NCBI GenBank assembly: GCA_011947345.1
Contig: JAAVTG010000139.1
Location: 44,732 to 108,731 of the forward strand
Length of the DNA: 64,000 bases
DNA from: Phytophthora quininea
Lineage: Eukaryota > Oomycota > Peronosporomycetes > Peronosporales > Peronosporaceae
Direction: 5' to 3'
In this document: positions 20,705-31,640 of the stretch, in pieces
How positions within the stretch are numbered: position 1 is the first letter of the stretch
Layout of the letters: every line of letters begins with the position of its first letter
Translations under genes and position numbers: made by a program
Notes under the pieces: generated by a model
What the model was told of the DNA's origin: nothing
The model's input: only the letters and a program-made list of their open reading frames with translations
Database searches by the model: none

Positions 20705-21484
20705 CTACAGCTCGGTGCGCTGCTTCACAAGTGGGACGTAGGAAACCCCATGAGTTCGCGCTTAGAGAACGTATCCTTGTCGGTGCGTTGAATCTCCATC
20801 AGCACTTGAGCTGCTCCTTGTTCCCCGACTGGGACGACCAACTTTCCTCCTTCAACCAATTGCTCCATCAACGCTTTAGGAGGTTCCATAGCAGCAGCAC
20901 CAACATGGATAAAGTGATACGGCGCTTGACTCGGCAAACCCGACCATCCATCTCCATCTGCAACAAATATCGTCAATTCTTCAAACAAAACAATTATAAA
21001 TCATCCACTCACGCTCCACCGACACGATTCCTCTTCGGATTAGATCTCCATCAGCTCGTTCAATATTATTATGAGCCAATTGTGCCAGTTGTGGGATCCG
21101 TTCAATGCCAAACACTTGGCCCCCAGGGATCTGTTCCACAAGGTGCCCCAGGCACGCCGTTAAGTAACCGGAGCCAGCCCCGACATCCAAAATCTTGGGT
21201 TCGGCAATGTTTTGGATGGCTACGTCGGCCAATTCCAGTGCGTACGCGTGCATGTGTGGGGCCGAGATGGTCTGTTGGAAGCCCAGTCGTTGAGGGGCGT
21301 CTTGGTAAGCTTGTTCAGGCGAAATTATTGATGCTTGTAACCCGCTGTCAGCCATCGGAGCCACGTATTGCGCTCTGTCCGTCGCCTTCATGGCTCGGAT
21401 GACTCGTTGAGACTGGACAATTCCCGCTCGCGCCAGGTTGTCCACGAGCGCGTCGTTCGAGAGCGCACTGCAGCGCCACGCCAT
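20705..21484 (-). CDS. pcm: Protein-L-isoaspartate O-methyltransferase
   Basis: SAM-dependent repair enzyme that methylates isoaspartyl residues in damaged proteins; usually cytosolic. Conserved blocks: NLARAGIVQSQRVIRAM, GFQQTISAPHMHAYALEL (family substrate motif), KILDVGAGSGYLTACLGHL (SAM motif I), EHGDGWSGLPSQAPYHFIHV and EGGKLVVPVGE. Exons 21484-21013 and 20957-20705, with a 55-nt GT-AG intron that restores VEHGDGWSG. Near 20740 one G is missing: the corrected frame reads LMGVSYVPLVKQRTEL and stops at 20705, giving 241 residues against a usual 225-245. Without it the reading ends early as MGFPTSHL. Confidence 0.9.
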
Positions 21485-21964
21485 TTTCTGGATCGAAGAA
21501 GAAATCTGTAATCAGATTTGTTTTTTACATGAACGTATTTTCTAAAAACAAAACGTCTATTCTGCCGCCAACCAGTCTGAAGACGAAACAATCACAAGCA
21601 GAAGCGTTTGGCTGGTTGAGCAACCAGCTATTTTGCAGAACATGCCTAGCGGAGAGCAGCAGTCAGCTAAAACGCACTGTCAGATGTGGAAAAGCTCACG
21701 ATATAAAGCAAAGCAGTATATTTAAGTATGGGTGTTTCATATCAAGAGCATCTACTGTATTATCGGCTTCGAAGCCAAAGTCGTAAGCATACGTACCATT
21801 AACAAGCCGATTTCTACCGTCACTTGTTTCTGCATGATCATTGGCGTCACGAAGCTAGGAGCACAAGGAGGGATTTCCGTAAGTATGGGCTCCAATACTT
21901 CTAGCCGTCGAACTACCAAATCGCGCTGCTAGAGAAACCCTACATTGCGAGCAGACAGCTGATA
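21485..21964. other. Intergenic DNA, probably the edge of a decayed retroelement
   Basis: No convincing gene. Short frames of 60-85 codons at 21529-21932 on the plus strand have retroelement-like wording but no anchor motif; they may be the upstream part of the gag relic at 21965. Confidence 0.3.
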
Positions 21965-22221
21965 GTGAGGTGTACAACGAAGACGACAGCTCTCATCCAC
22001 CGCCTTGAAGGCATTAGCGAGCTTGACCAAATCCTGGACTACTTGAATGGACTCAAGTTTCGTGTGCACGCCGATGTGAAGTTGAAAATCTCAGTATCGC
22101 TGACCAACATGATCGCGCGATGGAGTTTGCCGCAAAATATGAGGTAACGAACTTGATCGATGAAGCTCGCGTGGCCAAAACTCGCCCCGACAAGATGACG
22201 ATTGGCAAAGACTATTACTAA
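21965..22221 (+). pseudogene. LTR-retrotransposon gag fragment
   Basis: In one frame LDYLNGLKFRVHADVKLK, and after a frame change DRAMEFAAKYEVTNLID. This is the typical end of the Retrotrans_gag domain (a FLxGL...V..L.....AM..A..YE pattern). Broken by at least one frameshift and without protease, RT or LTRs, so a relic. Confidence 0.45.
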
Positions 22222-22450
22222 GGTGATCATAAAAAAACATTGTTTTAATGCAACCTTGAAACTTAAGAGCTATCACAGTCGAATTTACATATACTATCAC
22301 AAGTCTGGATACATCATGCTTTACGTGGGAGAAAAGATAGGTAGACAGGAAAGCGAAAATCCACGTAGAACCATTTATTGTATCCTTCATGGATATGTTG
22401 TCTAGATGGTGATAAGATATCCAGATAGTGCTGATATGAGACGACAATGA

Positions 22451-22510
22451 GCGCCTTCCACAACTCATATAAAAGCGTTTAATGGAGGAGCGTTTAATGC
22501 TGAGGTTAGG
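22451..22510 (+). repeat. Left terminal inverted repeat of the Harbinger-like element
   Basis: Starts GCGCCTTCCACAACTC and includes two CGTTTAATG motifs and GAGGTTAGGG. Pairs with the reverse complement of 27290-27346. Confidence 0.7.
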
Positions 22511-22741
22511 GACGTCGATTTCGACCGCACCAGCTTGGCCAAAAACGTACTACCAAAACCGTCATAAAGACGTTTAATATGACCAGTTGTGACTGCCCCA
22601 CTTTCTTGCTTACGTTGCATCGTCAGGTCAATTCAGACCGGACAACATTTTGAATCAGTCAAGAGTTTTTGCGATCTTTGGCGGGCGCGAAGACCCCGCG
22701 TCAAATTCGAAATTTGACAAGCAAAACGCGGAGCAGGTCTA

Positions 22742-23812
22742 TTGGCGACGATAGCCTTACACTTATGCACACGCGACCGCCTCGTTCTGGTGCTCCAGGA
22801 GCTACGCAGGAAGCTCCGCCAGGAAATTACGCGACATGAGCGTCGGCGCTTGCTTCGAGTAACTACAGCTGCGCTGACTGCTTGTGCTGCCAGGTCGTCG
22901 TTCCAGTCCTTGCTGGAGCATTTCTCCTTGTTCTACCGGCTCCCTGGCTACAGTAAGAAGGGTGGGCGGACTCCGCGGCTGAAGTTCAAGCATCAGGCTC
23001 TTGCCATCGTTTTGGTCTTCTACGTGGACTCCCTTCATGCAAAGATGGCGTGCATTTTCTTTGGGGCTCCACCAGCGACGTTGAGTCGCGTGCTCAACTG
23101 TGCCGAGGAGGCTCTGAGCAAAATCCTATCCAGCTTCTACCCTACACGCATCTCGTGGCCTACTGGCACTCGCCAACGCGCACTGACCAAGCTGACTGCC
23201 CTTTGCCAGCTGCTCTGTAGTTTATCTGGGGATTTACTGATGGGAAAAATCTAAAGGTGACACTGCACTACTGTTGTTTAGGTGAATTTTCCATGCTAAC
23301 TGGAGTTGTTCGATGGCGGTCAGGTGCTGCAGCCAGCTGATCCCGATGTCCAGAATGCGTTCTGCAACGGCTGGCTACATGACGTCTTTGTTACAGGAAC
23401 GCTTCGTTTCAGTGCGGATAGTCTCATTGTTTGGGCGATGCACAATTGCCCTGGGGCCTGGAATGACGCAGAGAACTGCGTCGAGTTTCGTGAAAACCTG
23501 TTGGATGCTGAGCTCTGCCCGGACATGCGCTATGGCGTCGTAGCCGACAGCTCCTTCCCATGTCCTGGGCGCATGACTGGCCGCATCTTGACACCCTTGA
23601 AGGACGGCGATCTTGGGCGACTGCTACCGTCGGTGCGAGGATCAGCAAGGACTCTGTCAGCAGCTATCACTTCGATTCGGCAAGCGGCGGAGTGGGGAAT
23701 GGGCTCCGTGGAGAAAGTCTACAGGAGATCGCTGCTGCCACTGCCACCGAGCAAAGAGAAACGCTCGCTGCGCTTGGACAACCTCTTCAGGCTGTCGAAC
23801 TACCGGGTGTGA
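22742..23812 (+). CDS. DDE transposase, PIF/Harbinger (DDE_Tnp_4) type
   Basis: N-terminal helix-turn-helix-like part HQALAIVLVFYVDSLHAK, then FFGAPPATLSRVLNCAEEAL and ISWPTGTRQRA, as in HARBI1-like transposases. The catalytic part reads WGFTDGKNLK, then after a 67-nt GT-AG intron (23257-23323) VLQPADPDVQNAFCNGWLHD. Then PGAWNDAENC, YGVVADSSFPCPGRMTGRIL and IRQAAEWGMGSVEKVYRR, supplying the acidic positions of the DDE triad (FTD; ND or AD; AAE). One base appears missing near 23222, before IWGFTDG. No in-frame ATG is visible before 23040, so the true 5' end is unclear; the open frame begins at 22742. Confidence 0.75.
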
Positions 23813-23906
23813 GCTCTAGAGATAAGTCAGATCCGCACAACTTGTTTTTGTGTAGAAGATAATCTGTAGCTAACTGTTGTTAACTGAGACGATGAACATG
23901 TTTCTC

Positions 23907-25423
23907 TCACTTCTTCTGCATTGCTGAAAACATCAGCATCATTTGGTCATGGCGACTTTTGGCTTCCTCGCGGTCGAACTCGAGTCGTTGCTCGTAGCGA
24001 CGACGATTCTCTTCGCGCTCTCGCTCCCACTGCTCGGTTCGCAGCGATTGAGCTGTCGCCTCTGCTCGGTATCTCTCCTCGCGTTCGAGTCTCGCGGCGT
24101 CGAGTTCCCGCTGTCGACGGACTTCGGTCGCTTCCATCTCTTCGCGTCTCGCTCGGTCACGGTCCTTCCGTTCACGTCTTTCAGCTGCCTCTCTCTCGAG
24201 TCATTCCTCGCGATGCCGCTTTGCATCGGCCGCCTCTTTCGCTCGGACTCCTCACGAAACAGTAGCGTCATCTCCAAAATCTCACTTCGGCCAGATGACT
24301 GCCGCTGTTCGACCGCCGCCAGAGTTTTGTCCATGTCGCTCAACTTGCGAGCGGTCCGAACTCGCTTCGTTTTGCTGTAAGAGTTCTCTGTGGATTGCGC
24401 GGATGCATCGCTCGTTGATCGCTTTGCGAGCGTTGCAATGTTATCTCTGAAGACGCAAAGGTCTTGGCCACCCAAATGTGCGGAGATAGCTGCCAATTTC
24501 GGGTTTGCCTTCTTTTCGCGAGCGTCGGCCGCGGCCTTTGCTGGGTCGCGCTGGAGGGGTTCTTTTGAAGGGCTGGTGACCGTCGGCCGCTCACCGTACC
24601 TCGGCCGTTTGGGCCTGCCCACGGGATTTCGTGTTGGGGTCATAGCGGAAGTTGCAGACGCCTGACTTGGATGGTGGCAGCGGTTGAACTTTGAGCGCCG
24701 GAGAACCCGACTCCGTTTGGTTCAACAATCGGCGGCGGCGCAGGCTTCTCCCCTCGTCCTCTTCGTCGTAGGACTCCTCAAAAGGGCCCAACTCAGCAGC
24801 CATCGCCACGTCAATCATGGTGCCGTCTCGTCGTAAAATTGTGCCTGACCCGTCTGGTGGTGCAAATCCCCCTCCATGTTTCCAACGTCAGGCTCTCTGG
24901 ACCTAGCGGCTCCTCCTTCATCTACTTCTAGCTGGGAGTATTCATTAATCTCCTCTTCATCAGCAGAAGCATCCTCCCGCACGGCCTCGCGCTGAGACTT
25001 CTCCTCGTTCCGAAGATCTGTCATGGATTTGTCAACCTTTGCGCGTGCAGCTTGAGCGACACGCTTCAGGAGTTCGTCGTCATCTTTGCCATCATCCAGG
25101 CCGCCGTCCAGGGTTCGCACAGAGGTGTCTTCATCCACTGTCTGCTTCACAGTCTTGGCGAGAGCTACGTGGAAGGGCGTTTTGGCTTCGCCCGTCGGCT
25201 TGGAAGTCCCCGCCAGCTCCTTGAACGTGCGCTTGAGTGATCCAGCAGAACGGTTTGGCCAGTGCCTCGGACGTCCCTCGTCGTAGACGTACTTGACTTG
25301 CTCCCAGTGGTTTCCACCCAGCGCCTTGAGCTCTTGAACTATAAGGCACAGCATAATGACTTCGTGCACGCTATAGTTCTTGTATCCAACCTGCCGACCC
25401 TTTTGCTGCAACAGGAGTAGCAC
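23907..25423 (-). CDS. Myb/SANT-like partner protein of the Harbinger element (frameshifted)
   Basis: N-terminal domain KNYSVHEVIMLCLIVQELKA, HWEQVKYVYDEGRP, then GSLKRTFKELAGTSKPTGE, a Myb/SANT-like fold common in oomycete transposon partner proteins that bind element ends. An acidic linker (DADEEEINEYSQ-like) and a C-terminal long coiled coil (VRRQRELDAARLEREERY, then EAKSRHDQMMLMFSAMQKK) follow. The frame changes near 24810, near 24640 and in 24140-24240, so the product is read in pieces: 25423-24815, 24818-24591, 24643-24200, 24137-23907. A pyrimidine-rich CTCCTGTTGCAG just before 25412 looks like an acceptor, so a short 5' exon may lie near 25440-25520. Confidence 0.6.
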
Positions 25424-25644
25424 ACACTGTTAGCACTGCAGCTTCTGTGAGACAGACACAGACAGCGATCAGACCCTCATCATTGTCCCTCTTCTTGGCG
25501 AAATCCAGAATGCGCCAAGTAGCATGGCTCAGAGTTTGTATTGAAAACGGGAGAAAAAGGTCGAGTATACAAATAACAAGTTAAATGAGCATCACATGGT
25601 AAGTTGTTTGCACCGGTAGCACTTAGGGTCTGGAATGCGACGCA

Positions 25645-26975
25645 CTAGAGATGCTGCAAGTATCGGTGCTGGCAGCCCCACCACCCACAGCGACACAGGA
25701 ACCAGAGCTGATCTCCGTAGGAAACCGTAAGCTCTTCTCCGGGCAGAACGTTGCGCTGCGTGACGCACACAGCCGTGGGTCCATCGCCGACCTGTACCTC
25801 TTGGAAACGACCGTTCGCGTCACAGGGGTGGTTTAAGAACCTCAACTTTCCGCCACACCAGAGCGCGTCGATCACGACGCTCCTCCCGTCCAGCGACGTT
25901 GTCTCGAGAAGCATGCGGTAGCCGTTATCCGATGCCGCTCGATTGGGCACATCATCAACCCCATGAAATGGCCGAAATACTGTCCGATCACCGCTCCGCT
26001 TGCAATAAGCCCAACAGTGGTGATGCCATATTCCCCAGTGCGTCGGTTGATACAGAGCACTAGGTCAGGGTTCTTTCGGAGCGCATTCCCGCAGTCTTCG
26101 TTGAATGCGCAGTTGTCTTCTCGACAAAACGTGTTGCTGCGAGCATTGCTGCAAGTTAATGCGTTGTAATGTCGATCACAGCGACAGCGCAGCCTCACAG
26201 GTTGGGCCTCAAACTTCCACCTCTCGAGGTTGGCGTGCTTCAGTATGCTTCTCACATACACCGGCCATGACGCTGGTTGCCAATCTGGCGGCGAACTATC
26301 CGCTGGTGAAGACAAACCTTGAGAGTAACTTGGAGTTCCAGGCAGCGACTGGGTCAGCGTCTCTTGCGAAGATTGAGCATCAACGGGCTCTGGAAGTGGC
26401 GTGGCGCATCCCGAGACGACGGAGTGTTGGCTGTCCAACGAGTGCCGACGTGTCACGTCGGACGGGTAGCCCGATTGCGTGGAGCAAGAAGCGTAGGTTG
26501 GGGCGTAAAAATCTATCGACGGGCTTCTTGTGAGATCGCGACGTCGACAGGCCTCATAGGCCTCGAGTGATGGACTCGCAGGGACGGACAACAAGCTTGC
26601 CCTGGTTGCTGCAGATGCTGGTTCTTCGCCCTGGTCGACGGGCTGCACGGGCGCGCACATGGAGGTTGGGCGGATTCCCACGGTGGCAGCAGTTTTAGTC
26701 GTCACGCGAGACGGAGAGCAGCGTTGACTAAGTGGGGAGCCCCGCAGTGACGACGGCGAAGCTGTCGTAGATCTCGTCTTCCACAGCGATCTGCACGACG
26801 ACGACGGTGAGGCGGTCTTCGAGGCGCCCGACAGCGCGATCATCGTCGACTGGGAGCGACTCGATGTTGATGGCGAGATCGTCTTGGCGGTCTTCAAGGC
26901 CTTTAACGGCTCAAGGCTCTCGATGGGGTCTCTGCTGGCACCGGGGCTCCTTTTGCGTGTGTTGGTTATCGTCAT
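25645..26975 (-). CDS. SET-domain histone methyltransferase carried by the transposon
   Basis: Predicted lysine methyltransferase. A Ser/Thr/Pro-rich N-terminal half (residues 1-240) is followed by an AWS-like cysteine cluster (CRCDRHYNALTC, NTFCREDNCAFNEDC), then the SET core. In the core, YGITTVGLIASGAVIGQYFG is followed by RFLNHPCDANGRFQEV (the NHxC catalytic/SAM motif), NVLPGEELTVSYG, and a post-SET cluster LCRCGWWGCQ. The arrangement is that of the SET2/ASH1/NSD group. One G is missing in a GGGG run near 25960; with it the length is 443 residues. ATG at 26975. The gene lies wholly between the inverted ends of the Harbinger-like element, in the same orientation as the Myb-like gene, 221 bp upstream of it. 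Could act on chromatin at insertion sites; that is inference. Confidence 0.78.
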
Positions 26976-27289
26976 CGTAGAGCTAGAAGGTAGAACAAGT
27001 AGTCAGCCAGCGATAGCAATAGCAGGTCCACAACGAATTTACCGTCTCGGGCACCAAGCAGTGCGTCTCTGGCTCAGCGTCTTCGAAAGTGAGCTTCGTG
27101 TCGAAAAGCGCGCGGAATTTCGAGCCCGCAGAAGATCGCTTATTCAAACCGGTTGCGCGTTGCGGGGTTCAAGTTGCGGCTTCAGGGCGGCATAAAACAC
27201 CTGACGAAAACTAAAACGCCTAATTGTTAGATGACATTAAAGAGATAGGCGATCAAACAATTTGTTTTAGGAGTGTCGTTTAAGGCGGC

Positions 27290-27346
27290 GTTTAATGATG
27301 CGGTTAGGGTTGCATTAAACCGTTTTAGAACGGTTGTGGAAGGCGC
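27290..27346 (-). repeat. Right terminal inverted repeat of the Harbinger-like element
   Basis: Read on the minus strand: GCGCCTTCCACAACCG, a GGTTTAATGC motif and CCCTAACCGC, matching the left end in order. Confidence 0.7.
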
Positions 27347-30331
27347 CCAATACACTTGAAAAGCGTTGGCCTCGCTTTTGTTACCGACTGACAGCTCCAT
27401 TCAGTCCTGGCACTTGTCTAATAGATCAACTATGTTACTGTTGCGCAAGGCTTAGTGGCTGCAGTGATATTATGATATCAATCCTTCAGATTTTCTTTCA
27501 CTTGTCCAAGGAAGCGATTTACTAGCGAATATCGTAAAAGGTTTTGTAACCTTAAGTTCAGCGGCTCCTGGTAAATTGTTTACCAGAAATATCCAATTCG
27601 CAGGATGGATAGCCCGTAGATAAAACCGCCCAATTTTATCCTTTCGCTTCCCGACAACGAATGAGAATAAAAGGAGGAAAATGTTTAAGGAGCATTATAA
27701 TGTTTTGGTCATTCCTTAGCACCGTCCACAAACTTTGCAGTTGTATCGATTAGTTCACTCTATTCTTCTGACATATAATTCGTTGAGGAACATTAAATCA
27801 TGTGAGGAGGGAAGAACAATTATGTTAATTTTCAGACTCATGCCCGAGAATCTCCATATCTAGAAGCTGTTTTCCATGATCACTGAAGCTTAGTGTTTGG
27901 GAGTGTGATATCTCCACCCCAAGTATAATGAATGTCAACCATGCAAAGTGACGTGTGTCAGAGTGGGTCAAGGTTGGCGAGCCTGGGCCAAGGACTAGAG
28001 AGCTGTTTAATTTCGCCGCCCTCCACTTAACACGGAGCTACTCCACAATGGCCATCGTAGACCAAAGTTTCAGTGACCCGCCCGATGACGAGAATGGGTA
28101 CCTGTCGTTTTTCGAGGCTCCAACTTAGCGAAGTAGACGAATATAATGATATTTGCCCCTTCGTTTGAGCGCGCACCGCATCTAAGCACAGTACGATGAA
28201 GGGGACTTCACCGAAATTTATGCGCACAATCCGGATGCAACAGATGGTATGTGTTTGGAAGCCATTTCCTTCGAAAATGAAGTCGGTGCCGACAGATGTG
28301 GATGATGGTCAGAACGTGTAATTAACATTTGATATACCTAGCATATAATACGTAAAATGTTCAAATGAGTTGCGGGCCTCTACAAAAGACACTTTACATA
28401 CTTTCTGTTCGTGGTTGGCGGTGGCTCTGGTCGGGTTCACCAACCACTGCGTTAGTCTAGCACAGCTGGGTCAGCTTGATGCGCTCATGTTGCTGCTGCG
28501 GTAACCAATCAGCATCACCGATCTGTCAAAACTTACTGATCTACCCCCAATTATGAGGAATATAATTCACTGGTCGTCTACCCGCTGCATCTATATCTAC
28601 GGCGATATCTGGAAAGTTGAAGTGGTTAAGAATAATATCCCTTCTGCGCCCGCCTATAGAAAATTTGAAACCCCAATGAGGATCGAATTTAACAGAGTAT
28701 GCAAGAAACTGCGGGACGAAGAGGCTTCGATGGCCCCCTCATGTGTGTTTTAACATGTGACCTAGATTTGCTTATGCAATCCAACGGAGCGAAGCGGAAA
28801 ACGACAACAGCGCGTACGCGTGCACATATAACATAACAGCTGGAACACTAAAGTTTTAAACAGGTGCCATTTTGAAATACTGATAGCTTAGTTATTTCAA
28901 CAATTCAAGCGCACAAACCGAACCGCAAAGGACAAGGCTTGGTCGCATGTATTCTGACACGATGTGTCCGTAAAGTTTGGAGGATAGTGGATGAATGATG
29001 ATGCGCAACAATTAGTGCGTCAGCGACCGAGAGCGTGGAGAGGACTCTCACTGCCTGTCCAGCGGGGGACGGGATCGGACATTGTAAAGTAATGATGTGA
29101 ACGGGCTCCATGCGAAGAATGTTAAGTCCCGAATCGAACGCCGCCAACCAGGGACCATACCGATTCCGAGTCAATCTGGGAAATATGTTCCTGGTGGCCG
29201 CTTGCAGCGTTCACCCAGAAAAGAGCCCATAAGTCTCAGGATGGTGACAAGCTCCCACAATCCGGGAAATTACAGGTAATCTGGGGATTTCTCACGGAAG
29301 CTTCGGAAGCGACTGTTCAACCACCATCCTCCTGATTTGGCAACTGCATGAGGATACGCATTGGATTCCTGCCAGGAGTACCTTTAGTTGTGTATGAGAT
29401 CTTTAACCAAACAGAGTTCGTTTTACCTTCTAAGTGGCAAGCCCGAAGACTGGCCCGGCGGAAGCGACTCCACGTCCGTCAAGTTATCCTAAGGCCAAAG
29501 AGGCGGGCGCAAGAGGCGTTCGACTGCTAGTAGCCTTACTCCATATCTACGTGCTGTCAGGCCCCGGTGGGGTAGGCAGTGCGCTATATTACCGGGGCTT
29601 TGCTTCCTAAGATTGACCAGCATAGTGTTCTGGGTTGAAAAATGATATTGTGTGGGTTGCTGTCGTCTTGGGGACTGGTACACGTACCAGCCTTCAGTCT
29701 GGGCATGAAGTTAAACAAAGACACCCTTTAAAATTTGAATCCGGGGCTCTACAAAAACAGATGACAAAGAGAGTTTGTGTAGTGTATAACTTCAGTATTG
29801 ATTAAGTAGTCTACGTGCCGAAGACTACAAGGTTCAAGTCGACCGGTCAAGACACTCCCCTGATGCGAGCTCGGTACGCTGCCTGGAAGAACTTATCCCC
29901 AGGGATCACCAAGTTGCTACTTCGCCTGGCCACACACGCCTCGGACAACTTTTCCTGAATTTCGCAGCGCCACAATTTCATTGCCTGTATGGTTTTGACA
30001 AACACGCTTTCATATCATCCGTGGCGGTATTGTAGAGACAGTGGCGCAGTATCTGGGGCAGGGTCTCACTAGGTTTCTAGGTTGTATTATCCATTAAATT
30101 TTGGTGTGGGTGCCTTTTTCATTGGCTCAAATTGTACGTTACGTGTAACAAACAGCGGAGGTATACTACTCTCGTGGTCATGTGACGCGTGCTGTCCCTA
30201 TGCTGTCAGCTCAACATAGCCTCCTTGATCCGATATCCACCGCCTTAGTCCGCCGCCTTGGTCTGCTGTCCGTTATCCAAACTGCTGCGTGATCAAGCTC
30301 CTCGGCCACGCACGGATGCAAATACGCGCGC
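27347..30331. other. Gene-poor region, nothing assignable
   Basis: AT-richer DNA with only short frames (60-90 codons) and no recognisable domain or RNA gene. A GC hairpin-like stretch occurs around 29560-29600 (GGCCCCGGT against ACCGGGGC). A GGTTCAAGTCG near 29832 resembles a pol III B box but has no tRNA fold around it. Confidence 0.4.
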
Positions 30332-30744
30332 TTACGTTTCAAACGCCCTTATTTTTGGATGGGTAAGTGCAGTAGCTTGCTCTTGAACATAGCCGAGGGG
30401 GATCTCGTCCAGGCGTTCCTGAGGCTCCTGTAGGTCACGATCCCGGGCATCGTACTGTCGATGTCGCATGGCTCGGTGCTCCTGCATTTGCAGCTCTTGC
30501 AAAACGCACATGCAGCTCGTGGCATCGCCCACCAGACTGGCATCACTCACTCCTTACTCAATAGAGAGCTGCGCGGTTTTCGTCGCTGTTTGTCGTGGCG
30601 GAGTATTCTTTTGGCCCTCACGACCTCGAAGTTCCTCACACCCAAGTGTTCTCTGCTAAGGTGGTGCATGTTAATCTCGAAAGCGAGCTCCATCAAAGCG
30701 TCTTCAAGAGCGCGGTGAACGTTGTAACAAAAGAACTCTTTCAA
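30332..30744 (-). other. Decayed coding-like stretch, unknown
   Basis: Two minus-strand frames run end to end: EDALMELAFEINMHHLSREH (30744-30547), then LQELQMQEHRAMRHRQYDAR (30550-30332). The second is a charged coiled coil like those at the C-termini of transposon-encoded DNA-binding proteins. No motif is decisive. Confidence 0.25.
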
Positions 30745-30884
30745 ACCCTTCTTTTATTGACGCTCAGAAAAATGAGCACCCGCACTCCAAGCCGATGAGA
30801 TACCTTAGGTATCAGTCCTTCGACCTCGTTTGCTGTGTCGATCGGGAAACCGAACACCACTAGTCGACGAATCAGTCATGCTGG

Positions 30885-31180
30885 GACGCACTTTAAAATT
30901 TGACGATTTGGCTGTCAGACTCGATCGTCCGCATCCTCCTTCTGACGTTGCTCCGGGAAACCTCCAGCTTTCAGAACCTGTCGCCATCGGTTGAGTTGGG
31001 AGCCCTAGTCCGGTAGTCCATCTTCATCGACATGTAGATGTCGGTGTTGCCTGGTTGACGTACGAAACAACGGGTACTGCACGAAAAAACGACTCCAACG
31101 TCCGCAGCGTGATCCACTGCCGGAACCTCCGGTAGGAGCTTGAGCTGGAACACTGTTCCGAACAGGCGGAACGACAATAT
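30885..31180 (+). pseudogene. Short decayed LINE fragment related to copy 1
   Basis: Shares spaced blocks with LINE copy 1 around 34530-34762, for example GTCCGCATCCTCCTT and a 21-base block ending GGCGGAACGACAAT (31157-31177 and 34742-34762). These blocks are absent from copies 2-5, so it belongs to the diverged sub-lineage of copy 1. Confidence 0.45.
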
Positions 31181-31549
31181 GTCAGCAGTGCAATGGTGCA
31201 ATCATCTACACTCCAACAAAGAGCTCAGCCAGGTAATCAGCCGTGTAATTGGACTGGTCGAGACGTTTTTCAACCTTCAGTATCTGCAAACCATTTACCA
31301 GGGTCATCATGGCCGACGCAGCAACGCGAGCTAGACGGAACCATACAAAACCAGATGGACTAATCTTTCCAGTATTGTTCCTAACATCATGTAATATAAT
31401 CTCACTCTAGTAATATGCTGACTTTAGTGAAAATGTCGCTAGAACCAATCAAGATGACATAGTTGAGAATTAAGCCATCTAACGATACCCCAGGAACCTG
31501 TTTCTGATTACAATTCGTCAACCGCAAACCTGTAAGTAATGCGGTGTGT

Positions 31550-31640
31550 TCCGGTGCTGTAAGGGTTCAGAAATGCTCTTATGAGTAATTCCACAGTAGA
31601 ATTTTTGTCAGCGGGGGTGAGCGCGTGCGCCGCCCCCACC
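31550..31640 (+). repeat. Isolated U1-like LINE tail
   Basis: About 91 bp nearly identical (one change, CAGAAATG for CAGGAATG) to the last part of every LINE copy: from CCGGTGCTG through AATTTTTG to the terminal CGCCCCCACC. No LINE coding DNA precedes it. Fits either an extreme 5'-truncated LINE insertion or a U1 snRNA pseudogene fragment. Confidence 0.7.

Larger units (their letters stand above)
22451..27346. mobile_element. PIF/Harbinger-like DNA transposon carrying a SET-domain gene
   Basis: Both ends carry the inverted sequence GCGCCTTCCACAAC, followed on each side by short CGTTTAATG/GCATTAAAC motifs and a CCTAACC block (imperfect TIR of about 55-60 bp with subterminal repeats). Between them lie a DDE transposase (+), a Myb/SANT-like gene (-) and a SET-domain gene (-). 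The transposase plus Myb pair is the known PIF/Harbinger arrangement. The flanks (CAATGA left, CAATAC right) do not give a clean 3-bp target duplication, so the exact limits may be off by a few bases or the flanks may have changed. Confidence 0.75.

Noticed and set aside
28027..28227. 66-codon minus frame with a retroelement-like look
   Set aside because: No motif of protease, RT or integrase; too short.
29826..29860. GGTTCAAGTCG as a tRNA or SINE B box
   Set aside because: No A box at proper spacing and no cloverleaf around it.
31525..31545. CCTGTAAGTAAT upstream of the solo tail as the U1 5' end
   Set aside because: It is the complement of the U1 5' end (ACTTAC) on the wrong strand, and spacing and orientation do not make a U1 gene.
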